A stretch of 64,000 nt of DNA from NCBI GenBank assembly GCA_001657385.1, contig LYSZ01000001.1, forward strand, positions 558,001-622,000, written 5' to 3'. The notes under the pieces are model-generated. The model did no database searches, was not told the origin of the DNA, and saw only the letters and a list, made by a program, of their open reading frames with translations. Of this stretch, positions 18,501 through 27,832 are shown piece after piece. This DNA is from Parvularcula sp. BBD 1991-13 (lineage in GTDB: Bacteria; Pseudomonadota; Alphaproteobacteria; Caulobacterales; Parvularculaceae). The stretch's first letter is position 1. Every line of letters starts with the position of its first letter. The translations under genes and the position numbers were made by a program.

Positions 18501-18818
18501 ATGCGTCTGTTTTTAATCGCGCTCGCCGTTGTTTATGTGGTGCTGGTGGGCGTTGCGGAAAGCCTGAGCCGGGGGGCTGCGTCTCCCGGCTGGGCCGCGC
18601 AGGGTCGCCTTGCGCCGACGGACAGGACTCAAAGCGGGCCTCACAAAGGGTCCAACAACGGACTTGTAAGCGATATCGCCGCCCACAGCGCCGCGGCGGT
18701 GACGTCCGCGCAACCGGCGGCCGCAGCCCCCCGGCTTGAGGGGACCTGTCCGGCCTCCATGCGCGATGCGGGCGCCGTCAAGGCGGCGTGCGCGCTCCCC
18801 CCGCAGAAAGCGCGCTGA
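18501..18818 (+). CDS. Small hypothetical protein with N-terminal hydrophobic segment
   Basis: A 105-residue frame starts at an ATG preceded by a good GGAGGGAG ribosome binding site. Residues 1-20 (MRLFLIALAVVYVVLVGVAE) form a transmembrane anchor or signal peptide; the rest is Ala/Ser/Pro-rich with two cysteines near the end (GTCPASM and KAACALPP). No family is recognised. The ribosome binding site and signal segment argue for a real gene, but its low complexity leaves doubt. It stands alone between tRNA-Leu and proS. Confidence 0.5.
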   Translation: MRLFLIALAVVYVVLVGVAESLSRGAASPGWAAQGRLAPTDRTQSGPHKGSNNGLVSDIAAHSAAAVTSAQPAAAAPRLEGTCPASMRDAGAVKAACALPPQKAR

Positions 18819-19004
18819 GGACCGCGCCGCCCTTTAGGCCCGGCAGGGTCCGGCGGGGGCGGGCATGAGGCGGGACGATTATCCCGGCGGGCGGCGAACC
18901 GTCCGCCTAACGCCCTGAATGTGCGGTTATTTGCGGCAACCCCGTTGCGCAGTTTTCGCCCCATGCTTTAGAACCCCCGTCTGAAGCAACCCGATCGTTT
19001 TGCC

Positions 19005-20351
19005 ATGCGCCTCAGCCGCTTTTTTCTGCCCGTCCTGAAAGAAACCCCCGCCGACGCCCAGATCGCGTCCCATCGCCTGATGCTGCGCGCCGGCATGGTC
19101 CGCCAGGAAAGCGCCGGCATCTACGCCTGGCTTCCGCTGGGCTTCCGGGTGTTGAAGAAAATCGAGCAGATCGTCCGGGAAGAGCAGGACAGGGCCGGCG
19201 TCGTTGAAATGCTGATGCCGACCATTCAGCCCGCGGATCTGTGGCGCGAAAGCGGACGATACGACGCCTATGGCAAGGAGATGCTGCGCATCGCCGACCG
19301 GGCGGACCGGGAGATGCTGTACGGCCCCACCAATGAAGAGATGATCACGGAGATTTTTCGCGCGGGCGTACGATCCTACAAGGACCTGCCGAAGCTGCTT
19401 TATCATATCCAGTGGAAATTCCGTGACGAGATCAGGCCGCGCTTCGGCGTGATGCGCGGGCGCGAGTTCCTGATGAAGGACGCCTATTCCTTCGACATTG
19501 ACGAGACCTCCGCGCGAAAGAGCTACAACAAGATGTTCGCTGCGTATTTACGCACCTTCTCGCGCATGGGACTGAAAAGCATCCCGATGCGGGCCGACAC
19601 CGGGCCGATCGGCGGCGATCTCAGCCACGAGTTCATTATCCTTGCGGAGACGGGAGAAAGCGCCGTTTTCTGCGACAAGCGCCTGATCGAAATGTCCGTA
19701 CCGGACAGGGATCTCGACTTCGACGGCGATCTGCAACCGATCGTCGATCAGTTTACGTCGCTTTACGCCGCCACCGACGAGGTGCATGACGAGGCCGCTT
19801 TTGAAAGCGCCGTCCCGGCCGAGGCCCGCGTTTCGGCGCGCGGCATCGAGGTCGGGCATATCTTCTTTTTCGGGGACAAGTATTCCGCGCCGATGAAGGC
19901 GGTCGTCGCCGGCCCGGACGGCAAGGAAGTTCCCGTACAGATGGGTTCTTATGGCGTCGGCGTGTCGCGGCTGATGGGCGCGATCATCGAGGCGCACCAC
20001 GACGAGGACGGCTGCAAATGGCCGACGCCCGTCGCGCCGTTCCATGTCGGCCTCGTCAATCTGAAACCCGGCGACGAGGCCACGGACGCCGCCTGCGCGG
20101 CGCTTTACGAAGCCATGCAAGGGGCCGGCGTCGAGGTTCTCTATGACGACACCCCTGCGCGTCCGGGAGAGAAATTCGCCCGCATGGACCTGATCGGGTT
20201 GCCCTATCAGCTCGTGATCGGCCCGCGCGGCCTTGGCGAGGGCGCCGCCGAGGTCAAGCGCCGCGCCGACGGCGGCCGGGAGGACGTCCCTGTCGACAAG
20301 GCCGCGGCGCACTTGGCGGCGCTGGTCAAGGCCGAGCTCGCTTATTCGTGA
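19005..20351 (+). CDS. proS: Prolyl-tRNA synthetase (short, editing-domain-free type)
   Basis: ProRS charges tRNA-Pro. At 448 residues it lacks the roughly 180-residue editing insertion of the E. coli enzyme, the form typical of Alphaproteobacteria. Class II motifs are visible: motif 1 region with [20 protein letters not shown], motif 2 with [20 protein letters not shown] and motif 3 with [16 protein letters not shown]. The C-terminal anticodon-binding domain begins near residue 345 ([11 protein letters not shown]). lolC follows after 223 bp containing a dispersed repeat. Confidence 0.95.
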   Translation: MRLSRFFLPVLKETPADAQIASHRLMLRAGMVRQESAGIYAWLPLGFRVLKKIEQIVREEQDRAGVVEMLMPTIQPADLWRESGRYDAYGKEMLRIADRADREMLYGPTNEEMITEIFRAGVRSYKDLPKLLYHIQWKFRDEIRPRFGVMRGREFLMKDAYSFDIDETSARKSYNKMFAAYLRTFSRMGLKSIPMRADTGPIGGDLSHEFIILAETGESAVFCDKRLIEMSVPDRDLDFDGDLQPIVDQFTSLYAATDEVHDEAAFESAVPAEARVSARGIEVGHIFFFGDKYSAPMKAVVAGPDGKEVPVQMGSYGVGVSRLMGAIIEAHHDEDGCKWPTPVAPFHVGLVNLKPGDEATDAACAALYEAMQGAGVEVLYDDTPARPGEKFARMDLIGLPYQLVIGPRGLGEGAAEVKRRADGGREDVPVDKAAAHLAALVKAELAYS

Positions 20352-20492
20352 CCGTCCGGACGGCGCGCGAGGCGGCGGGCTCGGATCTGGCTCGAATCTG
20401 GCTCGGGGCGGGCGGGCGCCGAACGGGTGCGATCGGCGCGCATGATGGCGGTTTACGCCGCGATTTTGCCTTTCTGCGAAACTAGATTAGCT

Positions 20493-20547
20493 AGAGCGCG
20501 TTGCCGCATAACCGGTCCGCCGGTTTTGCGGTTCGCGGGCCGGCTCT
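20493..20547. repeat. Palindromic dispersed repeat, copy 2
   Basis: AGAGCGCGTTGCCGCATAAC at its left end and the core CCGGTTTTGCGGTTCGC match copy 1 at 4142-4193; the right end CGGCTCT pairs with the left AGAGC. It lies in the proS-lolC gap 28 bp upstream of lolC. It is less perfectly palindromic than copy 1. Confidence 0.7.
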
Positions 20548-20574
20548 GTAACGCCGGAAACGATAGAGGCCCCT

Positions 20575-21864
20575 ATGGCGGAACAGGCGGGCGCGGCGAC
20601 GTCGCCCTTCAGTTACTTCGAATGGATGGTTGCGCGGCGCTATCTCGGCGCGACGCGATCGGGCAAAGGCGTGTCGCTGATCTCGATCATCGCGTTCGTC
20701 GGCATTATGCTGGCCGTCGCGGTGCTGATCATCGTGATGTCGGTGATGCAGGGATTTCGCGCCAAGCTGCTTGAACAGATGCTGGGCCTGAACGGCCATG
20801 TCTTCGTCCAGTTGACCGACCCCTCGGACGATCCGGACCCCCTGATAGCGCGCATCCTAGGCACGCCGGGCGTTCGCTCCGCCGCGCCGCTGATGCAGGC
20901 GCCGGTTTACGCGACCACGCCTGTCGGAGAGGAGGCGGTGCTGGTGCGGGCCATGCGGCGGGAGGATCTCCTGTCCATCGGCGGCATCACCGGCGCGGAC
21001 AAGGTCGTCGACGGATCTTTCGACAGTTTCGGCGCCGGCAAGAACGGCGGCAGCGACATCGCCCTCGGCGCCCGGCTCGCCGGCGCGCTGGGCGTGCGGG
21101 CCGGCGGCGGCGTGACGCTGATCACCGGCGGCGGGGCGGAAACCGCGTTCGGACGCATTCCCGTCCGCTCCAAGACCTACCGCGTCGGCGCGGTCTTCGA
21201 GGTCGACAACTCGCAATATGATTCCAGCATCATTTTCATGCCGCTGGAACAGGCGCAGCTTTTCTTCCAGGGCTCCGGCGCGAGCAACCAGATCGAGGTG
21301 CGCGTCGCCGATCCGGATCGGCTGACCCTCTATATCCCGCCGATCGAGGAAATCGCCGAGGGCCGTCCCGTCACCGACTGGACGCGGATCATCGGGCCGT
21401 ATTTCGAGGCGCTGAAGATCGAACGCAACGTGATGCGGCTGATCCTGATGCTGATCGTCGCCGTGGCCGCCCTCAACATCATCACCGGGCTTGTGATGCT
21501 GGTGAAGGACAAGACCGGCGACATCGCCATCCTGCGCACCATGGGCGCGACGCAAGGGGCGGTGATGCGGATCTTTTTCCTGTCCGGGGCGCTGATCGGC
21601 CTTCTCGGCACGCTTTTCGGCGTCGTCATCGGGGCGCTGTTCGTGGCCAATATCGACGCCATCGAGGGGGCGCTGTCGGCTCTTTTCAACACCGACCTGT
21701 TCAATGCCGAGATTTACTTCTTTCAGAGCATCCCCGCCGAAATGCAGCTTGGGGAGGTCGCGACCATCGCCGGCTGGTCGCTGTTCATGTCGTTCGTATC
21801 GACGCTTTACCCGGCCTGGCGCGCCGCGCGTCTCGATCCCGTGGAGGCGCTGCGCTATGAGTGA
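20575..21864 (+). CDS. lolC: Lipoprotein-releasing ABC permease, LolC/LolE family
   Basis: LolC/E-type permeases extract lipoproteins from the inner membrane for delivery to LolA. The 429-residue protein starts with the family's FSYFEWMVARRYLGATRSGK, has one transmembrane helix near residues 35-60, a large periplasmic domain and three C-terminal helices; the last part includes LVKDKTGDIAILRTMGATQG. Only one permease gene is present, suggesting a homodimeric arrangement or a second gene elsewhere. lolD follows after 36 bp. Confidence 0.93.
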   Translation: MAEQAGAATSPFSYFEWMVARRYLGATRSGKGVSLISIIAFVGIMLAVAVLIIVMSVMQGFRAKLLEQMLGLNGHVFVQLTDPSDDPDPLIARILGTPGVRSAAPLMQAPVYATTPVGEEAVLVRAMRREDLLSIGGITGADKVVDGSFDSFGAGKNGGSDIALGARLAGALGVRAGGGVTLITGGGAETAFGRIPVRSKTYRVGAVFEVDNSQYDSSIIFMPLEQAQLFFQGSGASNQIEVRVADPDRLTLYIPPIEEIAEGRPVTDWTRIIGPYFEALKIERNVMRLILMLIVAVAALNIITGLVMLVKDKTGDIAILRTMGATQGAVMRIFFLSGALIGLLGTLFGVVIGALFVANIDAIEGALSALFNTDLFNAEIYFFQSIPAEMQLGEVATIAGWSLFMSFVSTLYPAWRAARLDPVEALRYE

Positions 21865-21900
21865 ACGGTTTTCATGCGGACAAAAAAGAGGCGCGCCCCG

Positions 21901-22596
21901 ATGAGAGGCGAGGAGGAAGAACCCGTTCTGCGTCTTGAGAATATTGCGCGCGCCTTTGGCGATCTCGTCATCGTCGAACATGTCAACCTGACGCTCAAGC
22001 GCGGGGAGATCGTGGCGCTGGTCGGCCCGTCCGGGTCCGGCAAGTCGTCGCTCCTGCACATTGCCGGTCTCCTGGAGGCGCCGTCCTCGGGCGAGGTCTA
22101 TATCAACGGCGTTGCGACGACGACGTTGAACGACGCCGAGCGCACCCGGTTGCGGCGGGACGGGCTTGGCTTCGTCTACCAGTTCCACCACCTCCTGCCG
22201 GAGTTTTCCGCCCTCGGCAACGTCACGCTGCCGATGCTGATCGCCGGCGCCAGGGTCTCCGACGCCGAAGCCGAGGCCGCCCGCCTTCTGGGCGCGCTGG
22301 GCCTCGCCGAGCGGCTTCATCACCAGCCCGGGCAGCTTTCCGGCGGCGAGCAGCAGCGCACCGCGATCGCGCGCGCCCTCGCCAACAAGCCGGACATTCT
22401 GCTTGCAGACGAACCCACCGGCAATCTCGATCCGAAGACGTCCGACGTCGTCTTCGACGCGTTGCTGGAACTGGTGCGCAGCGAGGGCCTGTCGGCGGTG
22501 ATCGCAACCCATGACCAGCGTCTCGCCGGCCGCATGGACCGCATCCTGTCGATCCGGGATCAGCGCCTTGTCGACCTGGCGCCGGAAAACGCCTGA
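21901..22596 (+). CDS. lolD: Lipoprotein-releasing ABC ATPase LolD
   Basis: LolD powers the LolC/E permease. Walker A GPSGSGKSS, the Q-loop region with FVYQFHHLLPEFSALGNVTL (a LolD hallmark), signature LSGGEQQR and Walker B LLADEPTGNLD are all present. I chose the ATG at 21901 (231 residues), preceded by AAGAGGCG; an ATG at 21874 would add nine basic residues. It forms an operon with lolC. The convergent methyltransferase gene ends 28 bp downstream. Confidence 0.94.
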   Translation: MRGEEEEPVLRLENIARAFGDLVIVEHVNLTLKRGEIVALVGPSGSGKSSLLHIAGLLEAPSSGEVYINGVATTTLNDAERTRLRRDGLGFVYQFHHLLPEFSALGNVTLPMLIAGARVSDAEAEAARLLGALGLAERLHHQPGQLSGGEQQRTAIARALANKPDILLADEPTGNLDPKTSDVVFDALLELVRSEGLSAVIATHDQRLAGRMDRILSIRDQRLVDLAPENA

Positions 22597-22623
22597 CCGA
22601 ACGCGCGCGCCGCGCGGGAAGAC

Positions 22624-23850
22624 TTATGCCGGCCGCGTCGCCGCGACCTGGCGCACATTGGTCGTCGCCGCCCGGAAGCCCGCTTCGCAATAGGCGAGAT
22701 AGAAACGCCAGAGCTTTTTGAACCGCGCGTCAAAACCCATGGCGCGGATGTCGTCCCAGGCGCCGAGGAAATGGCGATGCCATTCGTTCAGGGTGCGAGC
22801 GTAATCCTGGCCGAATTCCGTCACCTGGTTCAGTTTCAGCCCCGCCTCGCCGATATGGGTTTTCAGGAGCGCCGGGCTCGGCAACATGCCGCCGGGGAAG
22901 ATGTAGCGCTGGATGAAATCCGTCGAGGCGACGTAATTGTCGAAAAAGCGGTCGGCGATAGTGATGATCTGAAAGCCCGCCGCGCCGCCCGGCTTCAGGG
23001 CGCTGCGCACCTTGTCGAAATAGGTTTGCCAGTACTGCATGCCCACCGCCTCGAACATCTCGATGGACGCGATCTTGTCATACTGTTCGTCCACGTCGCG
23101 ATAATCCTGGATGCGGAACTCGACCTTGTCGTTCAGACCCTCACGGAAAATCCGCTCACTGGCGAAATCGTATTGCGACGGCGACAGGGTGATGCCGACC
23201 ACGTTCGCCCCCACCTCCCTGGCGGCGAATTCCGCGAATCCGCCCCACCCCGAGCCGATTTCCAGAACCGTTTCGCCGGGTTTGAGATCGATCGCGCGGG
23301 CGAGGTTGCGGTATTTGTTGATCTGGGCGTCGGCGAGGTCCGAGTGACCGTCCGGATAGAGCGCGGAGGAATAGGTCATGGTCGGGTCGAGCCATTTTTC
23401 GTAAAAGCTGTTGCCCAGATCGTAATGGGCCATGATGTTGCGCCTGGAGCCGCTGCGGGTGTTCCTGTTGAAGGCGTGGCGCAGATTGTTGAGGAAATCG
23501 ATGACGGGCGACGCCTTGAAGGCGTCCTGAACCGCGTCGGCGTTGCGCGCGAAGATGTAGAGACAGGCGGCGAGGTCTGGCGTGTCCCACTGGTCCGCCA
23601 GGAAACTTTCGAAAAACCCGATATCGCCGCTGAGAATCGCGCGCCGCGCGAAAGCATAGTCCTTGACGACGATGACCCCGTGGGCGTCGAGATCCTCCTT
23701 GCCGTGAAAGGCGAGGGCCCGGCCGTCCGGAAGCTGAAAAGTCAGGTTGCCGTAATGGATGCGTTCCGCGATGCCGCAGGCCATGCGAAAGAACGGGGGC
23801 AGTCCCGACAGGGCGCGGTGACGGTTCAGCGATGTGACAATGGTTTTCAT
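22624..23850 (-). CDS. cfa: Cyclopropane-fatty-acyl-phospholipid synthase family methyltransferase
   Basis: CFA synthases methylate unsaturated phospholipid acyl chains using S-adenosylmethionine. The SAM-binding motif VLEIGSGWGGFAEFAAREVG is visible in the middle of the 408-residue protein, and the upstream block MAHYDLGNSFYEKWLDPTMT with TYSSALY is the family hallmark. The C-terminal part has GGMLPSPALL and YARTLNEWHRHFLGAWDDIR. The start is uncertain: ATGs at 23850, 23862 and 23907 are in frame and none has a strong ribosome binding site. Functional equivalence to Cfa is inferred from family. Confidence 0.9.
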   Translation of the reverse strand: MKTIVTSLNRHRALSGLPPFFRMACGIAERIHYGNLTFQLPDGRALAFHGKEDLDAHGVIVVKDYAFARRAILSGDIGFFESFLADQWDTPDLAACLYIFARNADAVQDAFKASPVIDFLNNLRHAFNRNTRSGSRRNIMAHYDLGNSFYEKWLDPTMTYSSALYPDGHSDLADAQINKYRNLARAIDLKPGETVLEIGSGWGGFAEFAAREVGANVVGITLSPSQYDFASERIFREGLNDKVEFRIQDYRDVDEQYDKIASIEMFEAVGMQYWQTYFDKVRSALKPGGAAGFQIITIADRFFDNYVASTDFIQRYIFPGGMLPSPALLKTHIGEAGLKLNQVTEFGQDYARTLNEWHRHFLGAWDDIRAMGFDARFKKLWRFYLAYCEAGFRAATTNVRQVAATRPA

Positions 23851-23966
23851 CGGAGATTGCATCTGCGGTGGCTGGATCTGTGTTGCGGCTCGCATCCTAC
23901 GCCTCAAGTCATTATTGAAAGCGCCGCAGTCCCGCGGCCTCCATCGTCATTGTTCCGGCGCGTCGG

Positions 23967-25496
23967 TCAGGCGCTTTTCTTGATCTTATCATAACCTGAC
24001 AGCGCGCGCCTACGGGCCTCGGCATGATCTACGACCGGCTCGGGATAGGTCTGTCCAAGCGTAACGCCCGCGTCCTTCAGAACGTCCGCCGGCGCCGTCC
24101 AGGGGGCGTGGATGTATTTCTTTGGCAGTGCAGCAATCTCGGGAACGAAGCGGCGCACATAGGCGCCGTCCGGGTCGAATTTTTCCCCTTGCGAGACCGG
24201 GTTGAAGATCCGGAAATAGGGCGCGGCGTCCGCGCCGCAGCCGGCGACCCACTGCCAACTCGCCGAATTGCTGGCGATGTCGGCGTCGACGAGGGTGTCC
24301 CAGAACCAGGCTTCCCCCTCCTGCCAGGGGACGAGGAGATCCTTGATCAGGAAGCTCGCGACGATCATGCGCACCCGGTTGTGCATCCACCCGGTGCGCC
24401 AGAGCTGGCGCATGCCGGCGTCGACGATGGGATAACCGGTCTCGCCCTTTTGCCACGCCCGAAGACCGGCCTTGTCGTCGCGCCAGGGATAATCGGCGAA
24501 TTCGCTGCGCATCGGTTCGTCGGGCAAGGCGTCGAAATGAAACAGCAGGTTATAGGAAAACTCCCGCCAGCCGATTTCCGACAGGAAGGTTTCGGCGCTT
24601 TTCTCGTCGACGGCTCCCTCGTCGATCGCCGCGCGGGTCTCGCGCCAGACCTGCGCCGGTCCGATCTCGCCGAAGGCGAGATGCGGCGACAGGCGCGAGG
24701 TGAACTCGCCGTCGGGCCTGTTGCGTCCGTCCGTATACTGATTGCCGGGTCCGTTGAGGAAATCGCGCAGGCGTTTGCGCGCGCCCTTCGCTCCGGGGGT
24801 CCAGGTCTCGCCGAAGGCGGCCGCCCAGTCCGGTTTCTCGGGCAACAAACGCCAATCGGACAGATCGTCCGAGGCGGGCGCTTTTTCCGGCGGCGCAAGC
24901 TTCCTCGGCGTCGGCGGCGCATCCGGGCGCGCCGGTCCCATGGCTCGCAGGGAGCGCCAGAACGGGGAATAGACCTTGTAAAAGCCGCCCGAGCCCGTTT
25001 TCACTTCCCAGGGTTCGCGCAGCAGCGCGCCGTTGAAGCTTTCCACGCGCACGCCGGCGTCGGCGAGATCCGCCTTCAGCGCCTTGTCGACGGCGATATG
25101 CTCCGCATAGTAACGGCGGTTCCAGAAAACAGCGCCGGCGCCGGTCTCCTCAACCAGGGCCTTCAGGCAGTCCGCGCGGTCGCCGCGCCGCAATATCAGG
25201 GGCGAGCCGAGCGATGAGAACTGTTCGGACAGCGCCTCCAGGCTGTGATGCAGCCACCATCGCGCCGCGCCGCCGGGGGCGTGGGGCGCATCGTCGTCGA
25301 GAATGAATACAGGGATCACCGCGGCGCCGGATTCCCGCGCCGCCTGGAGCGCCGGGTTGTCCTCGATGCGCAAATCGTTCCTCAGCCAGACGATGGCTGG
25401 AGAAGCGGCTGCAGGAGAAGAGGCGGCGCTTTGCGTCTTCGAGCCGGTGTTCGAGTCCGTCTTCGATTGACGCGGGGCGTTCTGTTTTTTCGTCAT
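23967..25496 (-). CDS. phrB: Deoxyribodipyrimidine photolyase
   Basis: Photolyase repairs UV-induced cyclobutane pyrimidine dimers with blue light. The ATG at 25496 gives 509 residues with a Lys/Ser/Ala-rich N-terminal tail of about 32 residues, then the antenna domain starting IVWLRNDLRIEDNPALQAAR. The FAD-binding domain shows GMRQLWRTGWMHNRVRMIVA and the tryptophan-rich SASWQWVAGCGADAAPYFRI. It lies 80 bp downstream of galU on the same strand. Class I CPD photolyase is the likeliest type, although cryptochrome-like activity cannot be excluded. Confidence 0.93.
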   Translation of the reverse strand: MTKKQNAPRQSKTDSNTGSKTQSAASSPAAASPAIVWLRNDLRIEDNPALQAARESGAAVIPVFILDDDAPHAPGGAARWWLHHSLEALSEQFSSLGSPLILRRGDRADCLKALVEETGAGAVFWNRRYYAEHIAVDKALKADLADAGVRVESFNGALLREPWEVKTGSGGFYKVYSPFWRSLRAMGPARPDAPPTPRKLAPPEKAPASDDLSDWRLLPEKPDWAAAFGETWTPGAKGARKRLRDFLNGPGNQYTDGRNRPDGEFTSRLSPHLAFGEIGPAQVWRETRAAIDEGAVDEKSAETFLSEIGWREFSYNLLFHFDALPDEPMRSEFADYPWRDDKAGLRAWQKGETGYPIVDAGMRQLWRTGWMHNRVRMIVASFLIKDLLVPWQEGEAWFWDTLVDADIASNSASWQWVAGCGADAAPYFRIFNPVSQGEKFDPDGAYVRRFVPEIAALPKKYIHAPWTAPADVLKDAGVTLGQTYPEPVVDHAEARRRALSGYDKIKKSA

Positions 25497-25575
25497 GGCG
25501 ACATTACGCGCATCGGCCTGAAACGGATTAGCGCCGCGGGCGACAAACCGGCGCCGGCGCGCGCCAAACGCCGGC

Positions 25576-26442
25576 TCAGAGCCTGACGCGAAGAAATTCC
25601 GCGAAGGCGTCGCCGAAGTCCGGATTTTCAAGGGCTAGGGCCGCGTTGGCTTTCATCCATCCGAGCTTCGACCCGCAGTCGTGAATCTCCCCCTCGTTGA
25701 TGCAGGCGTGAAAGGTCTGCCGCGCATTGAGCTTGTTCATGGCGTCCGTAAGCTGAATTTCCCCGCCGGCGCCTTTCTCCTGCTGCTCCAGCAGGTCGAA
25801 AATATCCGGTTGCAGCACATAGCGTCCGATAATGCGGAAATTGGACGGGGCGTCTTCCGGCGCGGGCTTTTCCACCATGCCGGACATCTCGATCAGCGCG
25901 CCTTTTCGGGCGATGGGCGCGACGACGCCGTATTTGCTGGTTTCCTCCTTCGGCGCCTCCTCGACCGCGACGAGATTGCCGCCGACCTCGCCATAGGCGT
26001 TGAGCATCTGTTTGAGGTAGCCGGGCCGGCGGGCGACGATCTCGTCGGGCAGGGACACCGCGAAAGGCTCGTCGCCGACTATGTCCCGCGCGCACCACAC
26101 CGCATGGCCAAGGCCCAGCGGCGCCTGCTGGCGGGTGTAGGAAATGGCGCCGGCCGTATGCACGCAAGCGCGCACGCTGTCTAGGATCTGCGTTTTCTTC
26201 TTGGCTTCAAGGCCGGCTTCCAGTTCGAAGGCGTGGTCGAAATAGTCCTCGATGGCGCCCTTGCCGCGCCCGGTGACGAGAACCGCATGTTCGATCCCCG
26301 CCTCGAATGCTTCGTTCACGACGTAATCGATCAGCGGGCGGTCGACCACGGGCAAGAGTTCCTTGGGGATCGACTTCGTCGCCGGCAGAACGCGCGTGCC
26401 GTGGCCGGCGACGGGAATGACGACTTTTCGGACCGGTTTCAT
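25576..26442 (-). CDS. galU: UTP-glucose-1-phosphate uridylyltransferase
   Basis: GalU makes UDP-glucose for envelope polysaccharides. The nucleotide-binding motif GHGTRVLPATKSIPKELLPV is at residues 13-32, and VVEKPAPEDAPSNFRIIGRY-type sequence (MVEKPAPEDAPSNFRII here) is in the middle. The 288-residue length is normal. Its ATG overlaps the stop of the upstream DUF3089 gene by 4 bp, so the two are probably co-translated, with phrB downstream. Confidence 0.95.
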   Translation of the reverse strand: MKPVRKVVIPVAGHGTRVLPATKSIPKELLPVVDRPLIDYVVNEAFEAGIEHAVLVTGRGKGAIEDYFDHAFELEAGLEAKKKTQILDSVRACVHTAGAISYTRQQAPLGLGHAVWCARDIVGDEPFAVSLPDEIVARRPGYLKQMLNAYGEVGGNLVAVEEAPKEETSKYGVVAPIARKGALIEMSGMVEKPAPEDAPSNFRIIGRYVLQPDIFDLLEQQEKGAGGEIQLTDAMNKLNARQTFHACINEGEIHDCGSKLGWMKANAALALENPDFGDAFAEFLRVRL

Positions 26443-27659
26443 CTTGGGCCTCCCCCTGGTGTTTGCAACGGCCTCCGCGCTTCGGCGGCGCCGGCCTTGT
26501 CTGAGCGGTCGTTATCGTCTCGACGCCGGCCAAGATCAACCGCCCCGGCGCCGGCGTCCGCCGCGGCCTGGCGCGCGCGCAGATTGCGAACCCGGCGCGC
26601 GGCGTCCCGGGCCAGATCGTGATAGAAAAGGTTGAAGTTCTGCGGCCGCCAGTGTTCGCCGAACCAGTGTTTCTTGCGCAGGAAGGTCTGGCGCGGCTGG
26701 TCCACCCGCAGGACCCCGTTGACGCATTGGGCGCCGATCGCCTTGGCGATCGCGGGCGGCGTCTCGCGCATCCTGAGGCCCGTCGCCGAGGCGGCGCCCA
26801 CATGCGCGTCCGCGTCCGCGCGGGCCGGCGACGCGGTCCAGCTGATCGGGTTGACGCACAGGAGCGGCGAGCGCCGCTGCGACGCCAGCCGCCCGTCCCG
26901 TGTCCAGGTCAGCGATCGCTGGCGAAACCGGCGGCTTTCCTCCTCGAATCCCGGCCCCACGGCGAGATAGCTGACGATGCAGCGCGAGGACCGGGGAAAA
27001 CGGCACGGAGGGATCGCCGCGAGCGGGCCGTCGAACAGCGACAGCGGGATCGGCTCGTCGATGACGTAGGCGGCGGCGAGCCGGTCGAGAACGCGCTCGC
27101 GCCCGGCCACGTGATTGCTGAGCAGGCCGAGGACATGCAGCCCGCCCTGGCCGTAGCCGACAAGGATGACGGGGCGATCCGCCGGGCGGCTTTTCAGGAA
27201 GTGCAGGAAGGCCGCCTCCACGTCCTGATAGGCGAGCTGGCGTGCGGCGAGCCCGTCGAACTTGTGGGTGAACGCGGTGAACAGCGTCGCCTGGCGGTAG
27301 CGCGGCCCGTACACCGCGCCGACGCGCATGAACGGCCCGGCCTCGTTCGGGGCCGCGATCCGGCGCAGGGTCGCGTCGGCGTCGGCGTCGGTCAGCGGCG
27401 CGTTCCAGTGCCGGTTCGAGGCGTAGGTTGTGGAGTGCACGTAAAAGATGTCCGCCTCGCCGGCCAGCGGATCGTCGGGCCACAGCGCCCAGGCGCCGCG
27501 CGCGCCGTAGGCCGGGGGCGGCGGCGGCGTATAGGTCTGATAGGGCGTGCGCGGGTTGAGGAAAAAGCGCGTGAGGTTGTCCTGGAAGAGATAGGCGGCG
27601 AGCCCCGTCAGCGCCATCCCGGCGATCGCCGAAATCGCCAGTATCAGCCGCAAGGTCAT
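26439..27659 (-). CDS. DUF3089-family alpha/beta-hydrolase-like membrane-anchored protein
   Basis: The 406-residue protein has an N-terminal membrane anchor (residues 3-25) and the DUF3089 core, with the N-terminal YVHSTTYASNRHWNAPL and AVYGPRYRQATLFTAF blocks. In DUF3089 proteins the nucleophile elbow normally reads G-H-S-Q-G; here it is GYGQGG at residues 168-173, with Gly170 where the Ser would be. The protein may therefore lack hydrolase activity or use another residue. It is in a 4 bp overlap with galU, hinting at an envelope polysaccharide role, but no substrate can be named. Confidence 0.8.
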   Translation of the reverse strand: MTLRLILAISAIAGMALTGLAAYLFQDNLTRFFLNPRTPYQTYTPPPPPAYGARGAWALWPDDPLAGEADIFYVHSTTYASNRHWNAPLTDADADATLRRIAAPNEAGPFMRVGAVYGPRYRQATLFTAFTHKFDGLAARQLAYQDVEAAFLHFLKSRPADRPVILVGYGQGGLHVLGLLSNHVAGRERVLDRLAAAYVIDEPIPLSLFDGPLAAIPPCRFPRSSRCIVSYLAVGPGFEEESRRFRQRSLTWTRDGRLASQRRSPLLCVNPISWTASPARADADAHVGAASATGLRMRETPPAIAKAIGAQCVNGVLRVDQPRQTFLRKKHWFGEHWRPQNFNLFYHDLARDAARRVRNLRARQAAADAGAGAVDLGRRRDDNDRSDKAGAAEARRPLQTPGGGPR

Positions 27660-27832
27660 GACGCCGCGCGCTCCCCGGGTCGGCTCTGTTTCGCCAAAAG
27701 CTCGCCTTCCATTCGCCGTTTCATGGGCCCATAGTGTTTATCGCAACAGCCGGAATTGTTAAATTGTTTATACCGTCGTCTTAAGGTTCGCATCCCGAGC
27801 GACAGGCGGCCGAATGTGAATGGCGAACGCGA

